DNA of 64,000 nt from Tenacibaculum pacificus. GTDB lineage: Bacteria; Bacteroidota; Bacteroidia; Flavobacteriales; Flavobacteriaceae. Of the stretch, positions 19,922 to 30,214 are shown one piece after another. The position numbers and the translations under genes are program-made. The first letter of the stretch is position 1, and each line of letters begins with the position of its first letter. The stretch is taken from positions 540,001 to 604,000 of the forward strand of contig NZ_CP115917.1 in NCBI RefSeq assembly GCF_027941775.1, in the 5' to 3' direction. The notes under the pieces were generated by a model. The model was not told the DNA's origin, made no database searches, and saw only the letters and a list, made by a program, of their open reading frames with translations.

Positions 19922-21247
19922 ATGAATATAGCAGTTGTCGGTTCAGGTTATGTTGGATTAGTTTCAGGAGCTTGTTTTTCTGAAATGGGAAATAAAGTTA
20001 CTTGTGTAGATATTGACCAAAATAAGATAGATAAATTACTTCAAGGTGTTGTTCCTATTTATGAGCCAGGTTTAGAGAAAATGGTTCTTAAAAATACAGA
20101 ACAAAAGACACTTCTTTTTACAACTAAATTAGAAGATGCTATTTCTAATGCTGAAATCGTTTTTATCGCCGTAGGAACACCTATGGGGGATGATGGTGCT
20201 GCTGATTTACAATATGTTTTGGCTGTTGCAAAGGAAATAGGTCAAAAAATGAATAGTCGCTTAATCATTGTAGACAAATCTACCGTTCCAGTAGGAACGG
20301 CTGATAAGGTGAAAATAACTATTCAAGAGCAATTAGACTTAAGAAATATTTCAATTAAATTTGATGTTGTATCTAATCCTGAATTTTTAAAAGAAGGAGA
20401 TGCTATTAATGATTTTATGAAGCCTGATCGTGTAGTTATTGGTGCTGAAACTGAGTATGCTTTTGATAAAATGAGACAATTATATACGCCGTTTACCATG
20501 TCACACGAGCGTTTTATAACTATGGATATTCGTTCAGCAGAAATGACTAAGTATGCTGCAAATGCTATGTTAGCTACTAAAATTTCATTTATGAATGAAA
20601 TTTCAAATATTTGTGAAAGAGTAGGTGCAGATGTAAATAATGTTAGAGTAGGAATTGGTTCTGATAGTAGAATTGGATATAGTTTTATTTATCCTGGAGC
20701 TGGTTACGGTGGATCATGTTTTCCTAAAGATGTAAAAGCTTTAAAGAAAATAGCAGAAGAAAATGGTTATAATGCACAATTAATTACTTCAGTAGAAGAG
20801 GTTAATAATCGTCAGAAATTTGTAATTTCTGCAAAAATTGTAAAAAGATTTGGTGAAGATTTATCAGGAAAAACTTTTGGTCTTTGGGGATTAGCCTTTA
20901 AACCAGGAACAGATGATATGCGAGAGTCACCAGCTATTTATGTAGTTAAAGAACTTGTAAAAAGAGGTGCTAAGGTAAAAGCATATGATCCTAAAGCAAT
21001 GGGTGAAGCACAGCATTTTTATTTAAAAGACGTTCAAGGAATTTCATATTTTGAATCAAAGTATGATGTTTTAAAAGATTCTGAAGCTTTAATTATGTTA
21101 ACAGAATGGAAAGAATTTCGTTCTCCTGATTTCTCTGAAATTAAAAAACAATTAAGTTCTCCTATAATTTTTGATGGAAGAAATCAATATAATGCATTTA
21201 GATTAGAAGAGCAAGGTTTTGAATATTATCAAATAGGAAAAAATTAA
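19922..21247 (+). CDS. ugd: UDP-glucose 6-dehydrogenase
   Basis: The enzyme oxidises UDP-glucose twice to UDP-glucuronate using NAD+. The 441-residue protein starts with the Rossmann motif AVVGSGYVGLVSGACFSEMG. The middle domain holds NPEFLKEGDAINDF, and the catalytic cysteine is in GAGYGGSCFPKDVKAL near residue 260. The C-terminal part has LAFKPGTDDMRESPA. Its stop overlaps the ATG of the uronate epimerase, so the two make UDP-glucuronate and UDP-galacturonate in sequence. Confidence 0.94.
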   Translation: MNIAVVGSGYVGLVSGACFSEMGNKVTCVDIDQNKIDKLLQGVVPIYEPGLEKMVLKNTEQKTLLFTTKLEDAISNAEIVFIAVGTPMGDDGAADLQYVLAVAKEIGQKMNSRLIIVDKSTVPVGTADKVKITIQEQLDLRNISIKFDVVSNPEFLKEGDAINDFMKPDRVVIGAETEYAFDKMRQLYTPFTMSHERFITMDIRSAEMTKYAANAMLATKISFMNEISNICERVGADVNNVRVGIGSDSRIGYSFIYPGAGYGGSCFPKDVKALKKIAEENGYNAQLITSVEEVNNRQKFVISAKIVKRFGEDLSGKTFGLWGLAFKPGTDDMRESPAIYVVKELVKRGAKVKAYDPKAMGEAQHFYLKDVQGISYFESKYDVLKDSEALIMLTEWKEFRSPDFSEIKKQLSSPIIFDGRNQYNAFRLEEQGFEYYQIGKN

Positions 21248-22263
21248 TGAAAATATTAGTTACAGGAGCTGCTGGTTTTATTGGTTTTCATTTAAGTCAA
21301 AGACTTTTAGAAAAAGGGTTTGAGGTTGTTGGTGTTGATAATATTAACGATTATTATGACATTAATCTTAAATATGCTAGGTTAAATGAACTAGGTGTTA
21401 AAAGAGAAGAGGCATCTCTTTTTTATAAGGAGTCTAAGAGTGAATCAAATGATAAGTTTAAATTTATCAGACTTAATTTAGAAGATAAAACAGAATTATT
21501 TGAGTTATTTAAAACTCAAGAATTTGATGTTGTTTGTAACTTAGCAGCACAGGCAGGTGTGCGTTATAGTATTGAAAACCCTGATGCATATATTCAAAGT
21601 AATGTTGTAGGTTTTTTAAATATTTTAGAATGTTCTAGGCATCATGCTATAAAACATTTAGTATACGCTAGTAGTTCTAGTGTTTATGGTGCTAATGCAA
21701 AAATTCCTTTTTCAGAAGAAGATAAAGTTGATGAGCCAGTAAGTTTGTATGCAGCTACTAAAAAAAGTAACGAATTAATGGCACATACGTATAGTCATTT
21801 ATACAAAATACCAACTACAGGTTTACGTTTTTTTACGGTTTATGGACCTTGGGGAAGACCTGATATGGCACCTGTTTTATTTGCTGATGCAATGATAAAT
21901 AATCGTTCTATAAAAGTTTTTAATCATGGAGATATGGAACGTGATTTCACCTATATAGATGATATTGTTACAGGTATTGAAAAAATAATTGTTAAACCAA
22001 TATCAACTAGAAATCTATATAAAATATATAATATTGGAAATAACGATTCGGTAAAATTATTAGATTTTATTACTGAAATAGAAAAAAATATAGGTAAAGT
22101 AGCTCAAAAAAAAATGTTACCAATGCAACCAGGTGATGTGAAAAAAACATGGGCGAATGTAGATGAATTAATTAAAGATTATAATTATCAACCTACAACT
22201 TCTTTAGATAAAGGAATTAAAGAGTTTATTAATTGGTTTAAAATATTTCAAATTGAAAAGTAA
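21247..22263 (+). CDS. UDP-glucuronate 4-epimerase-like SDR
   Basis: A 338-residue extended short-chain dehydrogenase. The NAD site is VTGAAGFIGFHLSQRL, the catalytic serines are in YASSSSVYG and the Tyr-x-x-x-Lys pair is in SLYAATKKSNE. GLRFFTVYGPWGRPDMA and INDYYD are typical of UDP-glucuronate 4-epimerases. It overlaps ugd by one base and the wza-like gene by 11 bases. A decayed partial copy of a close relative is at 28623. Confidence 0.9.
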   Translation: MKILVTGAAGFIGFHLSQRLLEKGFEVVGVDNINDYYDINLKYARLNELGVKREEASLFYKESKSESNDKFKFIRLNLEDKTELFELFKTQEFDVVCNLAAQAGVRYSIENPDAYIQSNVVGFLNILECSRHHAIKHLVYASSSSVYGANAKIPFSEEDKVDEPVSLYAATKKSNELMAHTYSHLYKIPTTGLRFFTVYGPWGRPDMAPVLFADAMINNRSIKVFNHGDMERDFTYIDDIVTGIEKIIVKPISTRNLYKIYNIGNNDSVKLLDFITEIEKNIGKVAQKKMLPMQPGDVKKTWANVDELIKDYNYQPTTSLDKGIKEFINWFKIFQIEK

Positions 22264-24672
22264 AATAACATTTAAAAAAGAAATAATAAAAGCTGTTTTT
22301 ATTATTTTTCTATCATTTTTTAGTTTTGTGGTATCTGCTCAAGGTGTATCATCACAGTTGAATAATATTCAAGTTGATAATCTTTCAGATAAACAAGTTG
22401 TTAGTTATCGTGATAAAATAAAACAACAAGGGTATACTTTAGAACAAGCTTTAGTTATGGCTAAATCTAAAGGAATGCCTGAAATAGAAGCTCAAAAATT
22501 AAAAACGAGAATACTTAATTTAGGAAACTCGAGTGTAGCCAAAACAGATGGAAATAAAATATTAAAAACTCAAGATAATATTTACTTTGGGTTAACAGGA
22601 AAAAGAAGTGAAGCTCAAAAAAAGAAAAACTTTTTGGGTATGACTTTTTTAATAATCCGAGTATTTCTTTTACACCAAACTTAAATGTAATAGCTCCTGA
22701 AAATTATATTATCGGAGCAGGAGATGTTATTTCTGTTGATTTATGGGGTGCAGCTGAAGTTAATTACGATAAAAAAGTAAATAAGCAAGGAGCAATTAAT
22801 ATTCAAGGAGTTGGATATATTCATTTAGTAGGGTTACCTATTAAAGCTGCCAAATCAAAAATCAAAAATAATTTAAAGAAAATTTATGCTGGAATTGGAG
22901 CTTCTTCCAATAGTTATAATAAAGTTAATATTGCAGTTTCTATAAAAGAAGTACGAAATGTTCAAGTGAGTATTGTAGGTGAAGTTAAAGTACCTGGTTC
23001 ATATTCGTTAAGTGCATTTTCTACTGTTTTAAATTCATTATACGCAGCAGGTGGACCAACAAAAAATGGAACACTTAGAAATATTAGGCTTTTTAGAGCA
23101 GGAGAAAAAGTTGCTGATTTTGATTTTTATGATTTTTTAGTAAACGGATTAGAGAAAGGAAACATAACAGTACAAGATCAAGATGTTATAATTGTTAAAC
23201 CATACGATAAATTAGTAACAATTGAAGGAGCTGTTAAAAGACCAGGTTTGTATGAAATGAAAACTTCTGAAACTGTTTCAGATTTATTAAAATATTGTAG
23301 TGGTTTTGTTTCAAACGCATACAAACAAAATATTGTTGTTGAAAGAGTTAATGGGATTCAAAAAGAAATTTTAGAAATACCTCAAGCAAAATTATCTGTA
23401 GAAAAATTAAGAGATGGCGATTTTATAAGAATTAATCAAATTACAGATAAATTTTTAAACAAAATAACTATAACAGGAGCCGTATTTCAACCTGGAAATT
23501 ATCAATATAAAGAAAATTTATCGGTTGCTGACTTATTAAAAAAAGCAGAAGGGATTACTCAAGAAGCTTTTTTAGATAGAGCTATTATCACTAGAACTTA
23601 TGATCAAACAAATAAAGAAACAATTTCATTTTCATTAAAAGAAAATAACGAAAATTTGTTCTTAAAAGCAAATGATAAAGTTTATATTTTTAGTAAAAAT
23701 GAGCTAAAAGAAAAAGAGTTTATTACTATTAATGGTGCTGTAAATAAAGTTAAAAAAATTGATTTTACAGAAGGTTTGCAAATAGAAGATTTAATAGCGC
23801 TTGCAGGAGGTTTAAAAGATGGTGCAGATGCTACTAATATTGATGTTTCAAGAAGATTAAAGGATGGGAGTTTTGAAACCGTTAGTAAGAATTTTAACCT
23901 TAGTGCAAATACTAGCTTGAAGGGAACTGCTAGTAATAATTTCACTTTAAAACCTTTTGATATTATTTCTGTAAGATATTTAAAAGGATATACTAAACAG
24001 AAAAATGTGTTTATTAAAGGAGAAGTTAATTTTAAAGGTGCATATTCAATAGGATTAAAAAATGAAAAAATATCAGATTTAATTAAAAAAGCAGGTGGAT
24101 TAACAAAATTTGCATACGTTCAAGGAGCTTTTTTAACGAGAAAAAATAATAAAAAAGAAGATAAAAAACAATTAGAAACACTTGTTGAAAATACTTCAGG
24201 TGTTAATACATCAGAAATAAAGAAGAATAAATCGTTTAAAGTAGGAATAAATTTACATAAAATATTAGCCAAAGGAGGTGAATCATCAAAATATAATTTA
24301 ATTCTAGAAGAAGGTGATGAACTGTTTATTCCTTCAGAAAGACAAACCGTAAAAGTAGAAGGAGAAGTATTGTCTCCATCATTAGTTAGATACGAAAAGT
24401 CAAGGAGTTTTAAACAGTATATTGAAAACTCTGGTGGTTTTTCTTCAAAAGCAAAGAGAAATAGGGCTTATGTAATCTATGCGAATGGTGATATTAAAAC
24501 AACAAAAAGTTTTTTATTCTTTAAATCATACCCAAAAGTAAAAGCAGGCTCTGTAATTTTAGTACCTCATAAGCCTCAAAATGTTAGAAAAGTATCAACA
24601 CAGGAAGTTATTGCTATAACAACAGGTTTAGCTACGTTAGGGATTTTAGTTAAAACATTAACAGATAAATAG
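22253..24672 (+). pseudogene. Wza-type polysaccharide export protein (SLBB), frame broken in an A-run
   Basis: This is the outer-membrane polysaccharide export channel of the Wza/SLBB class. The first frame (TTG start at 22253) has a signal peptide ending VVSAQG and runs to 22684. The downstream frame encodes FGYDFFNNPSISFTPNLN, IIGAGDVISVDLWG and repeated SLBB domains (for example VSIVGEVKVPGSYSL) up to a C-terminal hydrophobic helix. Adding one A to the run of seven at 22617-22623 gives AQKKEKLFGYDFF and a continuous protein of about 806 residues. A8/A7 slippage would switch export off and on, but a sequencing error is equally possible. Confidence 0.88.
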
Positions 24673-25766
24673 TGAGCAATATGGAAGATAAAAATACATA
24701 CAATACTTCTGATGAAGTAGATTTATTGGGTTTATTTAAAACTATTTGGAATGGAAGAAAAACAATACTTCGTTTCTTACTTATTTTTGGATTCATAGGA
24801 TTATTTATTGCTATTTTTTCAGCCAAACAATATACTGCTTCTACTATTTTAGTACCTCAATTGTCAAAGAATAATAGTAGTAATTTAGGTGGGTTAGCAG
24901 CTTTAGCAGGGATTAATTTAGGTAGTGGAAATACTGAAAGTATCAGTCCAAATTTATATCCTAAAATTACAGAAAGTATTCTTTTTAAAAAAGAATTATT
25001 AAATATTCCTTTGAAATTTTCTTATCTAGAAAAAGAAGTTACCTATAAAGAATATTACCTCAAACATCAAAAAACAAACGTACTCTCTTTTGTAAAGAGT
25101 TATACTATAGGACTTCCTGGTAAATTAATTGGATTGTTTAGGAAAAAACCTAACGTTATAATAGAAACAGTAAAAGAAAACGATGGTATTCATAGGTTAG
25201 AATTACAAGAAATAAACCTTTTCAGAAACTTAGGGAATCAATTAGATTTAGATATTAATGGTAAAGAAGGGTATGTGAAAATCTCTTTTTCGATGCCTGA
25301 AGCTTTGCCTGCTGCACAAATGGCTAAAAAAGTAAAAGAGTTATTACAAAAGACAATTACTGAATTTAAGGTACAGAAAGTAAAAGAGGAATTTATTTTT
25401 ATAGAAGAACGTTACAATGAATTAAAAACAGACTTCGAAAAAAAACAAGTAATATTAGCTAGTTTTAGAGATAGAAATCAAGGATTAATAACCTCACGCT
25501 CAAAATCTCGTTTACAAAGTTTACAATCTGATTATAATTTAGCACACACCGTTTATTCTGAATTAGCGAAACAATTAGAAACACAAAAAATTAAACTAAA
25601 AGAAAATACACCAGTATTTACAGTTATAGAACCTGTAAGTGTACCTCTTCTGAAATCTAAACCTAGTAGAGTAAAGATTTTTATAATATGGTTATTCCTA
25701 GGGGTTATACTAGGAGTAGGAACTATTTTTGGGAGAAATTGGATTAAAAAATTGAAAGATGATTAA
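24672..25766 (+). CDS. Wzz/GNVR-type chain-length determinant protein
   Basis: A 364-residue inner-membrane protein with an N-terminal helix (RFLLIFGFIGLFIAIFSAK), a periplasmic part with long helices, and a C-terminal helix before a short basic tail. The sequence before the second helix, VIEPVSVPLLKSKPSR, is the usual proline-rich motif. There is no C-terminal tyrosine kinase domain and no separate kinase in the locus. The start is GTG overlapping the wza stop, or ATG 24681. It would control chain length and contact Wza. Confidence 0.9.
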   Translation: MSNMEDKNTYNTSDEVDLLGLFKTIWNGRKTILRFLLIFGFIGLFIAIFSAKQYTASTILVPQLSKNNSSNLGGLAALAGINLGSGNTESISPNLYPKITESILFKKELLNIPLKFSYLEKEVTYKEYYLKHQKTNVLSFVKSYTIGLPGKLIGLFRKKPNVIIETVKENDGIHRLELQEINLFRNLGNQLDLDINGKEGYVKISFSMPEALPAAQMAKKVKELLQKTITEFKVQKVKEEFIFIEERYNELKTDFEKKQVILASFRDRNQGLITSRSKSRLQSLQSDYNLAHTVYSELAKQLETQKIKLKENTPVFTVIEPVSVPLLKSKPSRVKIFIIWLFLGVILGVGTIFGRNWIKKLKDD

Positions 25767-25902
25767 AATGTGTTATTTAGTTTAAAATATTTATTTTTTA
25801 TGAGAATAAAACTTAAAAGTATTTTACATTAGCTTCTTAATAATTTAATTAAACACTATAAAAATTTCTTTACTATATATAAGGTAGAGTGACATATAAA
25901 AG

Positions 25903-26891
25903 ATGATAAAAGAAAAAAATCTAAAAATATATTAATAACAGGTGGAGCAGGTTTTATAGGTTCTAATTTAGTAGCCTATTTTTTAGAAAAAAAGTACAAG
26001 GTAACAGTGTTGGATAATTTTTCAACGGGGTATCATCATAATATTGAACCTTTTTTTAATAATCCTGATTTTAATTTAATAGAAGGAGATATTAGAGATT
26101 TAGAAACGTGTAAAAAAGCCTGTGAAAACAAAGATTATGTTTTACATCAAGCAGCTCTAGGTTCAGTTCCTCGCTCTATTGAAGACCCAGTTACAACTAA
26201 TGATGTTAATACCTCAGGGTTTTTAAATATGTTAGTTGCAGCAAGAGATGCAAGTGTAAAGCGTTTTGTATATGCAGCAAGTTCATCTACTTATGGAGAT
26301 TCTGAATCTTTACCAAAAGTAGAAGATGTTATAGGGAAACCATTATCACCTTACGCTATTACAAAATATGTAAACGAATTATATGCAGATGTTTTTGGTA
26401 AAATGTATGGTTTAGAATGTATTGGTTTACGATATTTTAATGTTTTTGGAAGAAAACAAAATCCAAACGGAGCTTATGCAGCGGTAATTCCTAAATTTGT
26501 AATTCAGTTGATGAATTATGAAAGCCCTATTATTAATGGAGATGGAACATATTCAAGAGATTTTACATATATCGATAATGTAATTCAAATGAATGAAAGA
26601 GCAATGCTTGCTGATTCTGAAGTTGCTATAAATACTGTTTATAATACTGCTGTTGGAGATAGAACAACTATCAAAGAAATGGTTAATTTATTGAAAGAAT
26701 ATCTTTCGGAATATGATGCTAAAATAGGCGATGTTGAAATTACACATGGTCCTAACAGATTAGGAGATATTCCTCATTCATTAGCATCTATTGAAAAAGC
26801 AAAGAAAAATTTAGGGTATAAGCCAACACATGAATTCGCAAAAGGATTAAAGGAGGCTGTTTCTTGGTATTGGGAAAATTTAGAAAAATAG
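25903..26891 (+). pseudogene. TviC/WbpP-type UDP-GlcNAc(A) 4-epimerase, start region frame-broken
   Basis: An SDR epimerase converting UDP-GlcNAc-type sugars to the galacto form. The NAD site ILITGGAGFIGSNLVAYFL is encoded at about 25930-25990, but no start codon is in that frame. The only later one (TTG 26007) would delete the site. ATG 25903 reads MIKEKNLK and enters the right frame if one A is added to the run at 25923-25927, giving about 329 residues. The catalytic YAASSSTYG and SPYAITKYVNE follow. It is paired with the dehydrogenase at 26899, as tviC is with tviB. Confidence 0.8.
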
Positions 26892-26898
26892 TTAAAAG

Positions 26899-28182
26899 AT
26901 GATTAAAAAAATTGCAGTTATAGGTTTAGGATATGTAGGATTACCATTAGCAAGATTATTTGCTACAAAGTATCCCGTAGTTGGTTTTGATATTAATGAA
27001 GCAAGAGTTTCTGATTTAAATAATGGACATGATGATACTTTAGAGGTATCTGATGAATTATTGCAATCTGTATTGATAAAAGAAAATCCATTTAAGCAAA
27101 ATAATAACGGGTTATTATGTTCTGCAAATACACAAGATCTTAAAGATGCAAATATATACGTAGTAACAGTTCCAACACCTGTAGATAAAAACAATCGTCC
27201 TATTTTAACACCTTTAGTAAAGGCTAGTGAAACAATAGGTAAGGTTTTGAAAAAAGGAGATATTGTTATTTATGAATCTACTGTTTACCCTGGAGCAACA
27301 GAAGAAGAATGTATTCCTGTATTAGAAAGAGTTTCGGGAATGAAATTTAATGAAGATTTTTACGCGGGATATTCTCCAGAAAGAATTAATCCAGGAGATA
27401 AAGAGCATACGGTTGAAAAAATATTAAAAGTAACCTCAGGCTCTACACCTGAAATAGGAGTAGTAGTTGATGGAATTTATAAATCGGTAATTACTGCTGG
27501 TACACACTTAGCGCCAACGATTAAAGTTGCCGAAGCGGCAAAAGTAATTGAAAATTCACAAAGAGATATTAATATCGCTTTTGTAAATGAATTGGCAAAA
27601 ATATTCAATTTAATGGATATTGATACCCACGCAGTTTTAGAAGCTGCTGGTACAAAATGGAATTTCTTACCTTTTAAACCAGGTTTAGTTGGAGGACATT
27701 GTATTGGTGTTGACCCTTACTATTTGGCACAAAAAGCACAAGAATTTGGGTATCATCCAGAAATTATTTTGGCAGGAAGAAGATTAAATGATTCTATGGG
27801 GAAATATGTTGCCGAGCAAGTGGTTAAAACCATGATTAAAAAAGATATTCCTGTAAATAAAGCAGAAGTATTAATGTTAGGAGTTACATTTAAAGAAAAT
27901 TGCCCTGATGTTCGTAATACGAAAATTATTGATGTAATTCTAGCATTAGAAGATTATGGAATGAAGGTAACCACCTACGATCCTTGGGCTAATCCGACGG
28001 AAGTGAAGCATGAATACGCAATAGAAAGTATACAAGAATTACCTAAAAGACAGTTTAGTGCTATTGTTTTAGGTGTTGCTCATAATGAATTTAAAGACTT
28101 AGATTTAGTAGCAATAACAAAAGAAACTTCTATTGTTTATGATGTAAAAGGGATTTTAGAGAATAGTGATAATAGGTTGTAG
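26899..28182 (+). CDS. WbpA/TviB-type UDP-N-acetyl-hexosamine 6-dehydrogenase
   Basis: A 427-residue nucleotide-sugar dehydrogenase. The Rossmann start is AVIGLGYVGLPLARLFA, the middle has YSPERINPGDKEHTV and the catalytic cysteine is in GLVGGHCIGVDPYYLA near residue 262. The pattern HCIGVDPYY and the neighbouring epimerase fit the UDP-GlcNAc to UDP-GlcNAcA/GalNAcA branch rather than UDP-glucose. It lies 7 bases after the epimerase. Its last 27 codons are repeated in near-identical form at 28841-28924. Confidence 0.9.
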   Translation: MIKKIAVIGLGYVGLPLARLFATKYPVVGFDINEARVSDLNNGHDDTLEVSDELLQSVLIKENPFKQNNNGLLCSANTQDLKDANIYVVTVPTPVDKNNRPILTPLVKASETIGKVLKKGDIVIYESTVYPGATEEECIPVLERVSGMKFNEDFYAGYSPERINPGDKEHTVEKILKVTSGSTPEIGVVVDGIYKSVITAGTHLAPTIKVAEAAKVIENSQRDINIAFVNELAKIFNLMDIDTHAVLEAAGTKWNFLPFKPGLVGGHCIGVDPYYLAQKAQEFGYHPEIILAGRRLNDSMGKYVAEQVVKTMIKKDIPVNKAEVLMLGVTFKENCPDVRNTKIIDVILALEDYGMKVTTYDPWANPTEVKHEYAIESIQELPKRQFSAIVLGVAHNEFKDLDLVAITKETSIVYDVKGILENSDNRL

Positions 28183-28297
28183 AGGTTTTTTGATAAAATA
28201 ATAACAATAATTTTTTATAATATTTTAATAAGAATAGAAAAGGTTATTTTCTATTCTTATTAGGATTGTTAAAAGAGAATCAAATTATTTGTTTTAG

Positions 28298-28623
28298 GAA
28301 GATTTTCCTGTCTTAGAGAATAATCCACTAAAAGTTATTAGAGGCTATCTAAAAGAGAATAAGAAATATAATTTTGGTGAAATTAAAAGAACTCCCTACC
28401 TTCTTCTGTAGATAATATAATTAAAACGAATAAAAAAGTTTATTATATTCATTTTAAAGATAGTAAGTTTTTAAAACAGTTACCATTTATAAATGACACT
28501 ATAGCTTATTATGATGGTTGGCATTTAAATATTTATAGGGCTGAAAAATTTTCTGAAAACTATGAAAAAGAATTCCTCCAATTTTTAAATGATAATGATA
28601 TTTTAAAAAATAGTCAAAACTAA
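28298..28623 (+). pseudogene. Relic of the C-terminal SGNH domain of an OafA-like acyltransferase
   Basis: Two frames encode EDFPVLENNPLKVIRGYLKE to KRTPYLLL, then VDNIIKTNKKVYYIHFKDSK to a stop at 28623. The ending IAYYDGWHLNIYRAEKFSEN has the Asp-x-x-His pair and HLNIYGA-like pattern found at the end of SGNH/OafA-type O-acetyltransferases. The membrane part and the GDS block are absent and the join needs one frame change. I infer a lost O-acetylation gene. It could also be a piece of a free-standing SGNH hydrolase. Confidence 0.55.
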
Positions 28624-28850
28624 TGAAAATATTACTAACGGGTTTTATCTGTTTTTATCTAAGTAAAAAATTTTTAGAAAAATGTTTTCAAGTGGTTGGT
28701 ATTAATGATATTAACTATTATTTTGATGTGAATCTTAAATCTGTCATATTTAAAAATATTAGTATCAGTAAATTAAGTGCTAGTCTTTTTTATCAATTTA
28801 ATTTAGAAGATAAAAAAATAACGCTTTTAAAAAGAAAACGTTTAATTTAG
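28623..28850 (+). pseudogene. Relic of a UDP-glucuronate epimerase N-terminus
   Basis: A 75-codon frame reads MKILLTGFICFYLSKKFLEK, then QVVGINDINYYFDVNLK and FYQFNLEDK. It aligns with the intact epimerase at 21247 (MKILVTGAAGFIGFHLSQRL, VVGVDNINDYYDINLK, FIRLNLEDK). The glycine-rich NAD motif GAAGFIG has decayed to GFIC and several segments are deleted. It starts at the stop codon of the preceding relic (TAATG), which preserves an old gene junction. It is not functional. Confidence 0.75.
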
Positions 28851-28924
28851 ATGTAATAAGTAAAACAACTTCTATTGTTTATGATGTGAAAGGGATTTTA
28901 GAGAATAGTGATAATAGGTTGTAG
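28841..28924 (+). pseudogene. Duplicated C-terminal fragment of a nucleotide-sugar dehydrogenase
   Basis: The fragment FNLDVISKTTSIVYDV to NSDNRL and stop matches the last 27 codons of the intact gene ending at 28182. The final 55 or so bases are identical except for one A/G difference, while the first 30 bases have diverged. It is fused to the epimerase relic and lies 12 bases before the flippase ATG. It is best explained by recombination between dehydrogenase copies when a gene block was inserted or lost. The rest of 28183-28297 shows no gene. Confidence 0.8.
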
Positions 28925-28936
28925 TATATAAACATA

Positions 28937-30214
28937 ATGAGAGATAAATTTAATCAAATAAAAATTTTACTTAATAATAATAAAAAAATAATAGAGAATT
29001 ATTCATTTATGACTATTTTAAAGTTGTTAAATGTGTTTTTTGGGTTGTTAGTTTATCCGTACGCTTTGAGTAAATTGGGTTCTGAAACCTATGGAATTTA
29101 TATTTTGGCACTATCAACAATAATATTTCTAACTACTTTAGTTCGGTTTTCTTTAGATTTGTTAGGAACTAAAGAAATAGTAGAGAATATAACGGATTTA
29201 CATAAAAAATCAGAAATAGTATCTTCTGTAGTTTTTAGTCGATTATTATTATCTTTAGTCGCTTTACTCATACTCTTTTTATTGCAATTTTTCTTTGTTT
29301 TTATTGAAGAATATTTTTATATTTATTTGCTTTGTTTTTTAACTTGTTTCTCTCAAGTGTTTTTTCACCCTTGGTATTTTCAAGCAATACAAAAAATGCG
29401 AATTGTAACTTATATACAAGTAGCTTTTAAAATTTTATCATTACCTTTTATTTTTTTATTTGTGAAAACCCCGTCAGATTTATCTTTATTTGTGGCTATT
29501 ACAATGATTAGTGCTTTTTTTGGTGCTGTAATTGCTTTCATTTATTTGTTGAAAGTTGAAAGGATAAAGATATTTTGGGTTGGCTTTAAAACTGTTAAAA
29601 ATTATTTAACTTTAAGTTTGCCTTTATTTTTTACACAAATAATGGTTACAATTAAATCACAATCAATAATACAATTTATAGGAGTATATTTTGGTATGCA
29701 TGAAGTTGCCTTGTATGATTTAGCACAGAAAATATTTAATATCCCTACGATGCTTGTATTGAGTATAAATGCAGCTATATTTCCTAAATTTGCAAATAAT
29801 CCAAGCCAGAAAAATATAAATAAGGTAATAAAATATGAGTATATTATTAGTTTTTTCTGTATGTTAAGTATAATAGTGCTGGGTAAATGGGCTGTTTTAA
29901 TATTAGGTGGAGAAAAGATGCAAGAAGCATATTACATTCTTGTTATTTTAAGTTTTAATGTTTTATTTTATTTAGTTATTGGAGCGTATCATTACTTTAT
30001 TTTTATCCTAAATGATAGAGCAGATTTGGTGTCTAAAAATCAATTAATAGCATTGATTAGTTTGATTGTATTTAGCACTATTGGTTTGAGTTTCTATTTT
30101 AGTATTTATGTATTTGCAGTGGCATTGGTATTATCAGGAATGGCTGAGTTAGTGTATTGTATTTTGAAATCTAAAAAAATAACAGAATTAAATAATCTTA
30201 AGCAAATTTTATAA
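28937..30214 (+). CDS. Wzx-type polysaccharide flippase
   Basis: A 425-residue polytopic membrane protein of the MATE/MOP oligosaccharide-flippase type. It starts with a cytoplasmic stretch, then FMTILKLLNVFFGLLVYPYA and LGSETYGIYILALS, a typical Wzx opening, followed by about 12 hydrophobic segments. It would move the lipid-linked repeat unit across the inner membrane. It stands just after the relic zone. The 180 bases that follow hold only scraps (for example MKYSVLVIVL then stop), perhaps from a lost GT2 gene. Confidence 0.9.
   Translation: MRDKFNQIKILLNNNKKIIENYSFMTILKLLNVFFGLLVYPYALSKLGSETYGIYILALSTIIFLTTLVRFSLDLLGTKEIVENITDLHKKSEIVSSVVFSRLLLSLVALLILFLLQFFFVFIEEYFYIYLLCFLTCFSQVFFHPWYFQAIQKMRIVTYIQVAFKILSLPFIFLFVKTPSDLSLFVAITMISAFFGAVIAFIYLLKVERIKIFWVGFKTVKNYLTLSLPLFFTQIMVTIKSQSIIQFIGVYFGMHEVALYDLAQKIFNIPTMLVLSINAAIFPKFANNPSQKNINKVIKYEYIISFFCMLSIIVLGKWAVLILGGEKMQEAYYILVILSFNVLFYLVIGAYHYFIFILNDRADLVSKNQLIALISLIVFSTIGLSFYFSIYVFAVALVLSGMAELVYCILKSKKITELNNLKQIL

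Noticed and set aside
24672..25766. Wzc-type tyrosine kinase
   Set aside because: The protein ends after the second membrane helix and has no Walker motifs or tyrosine cluster.
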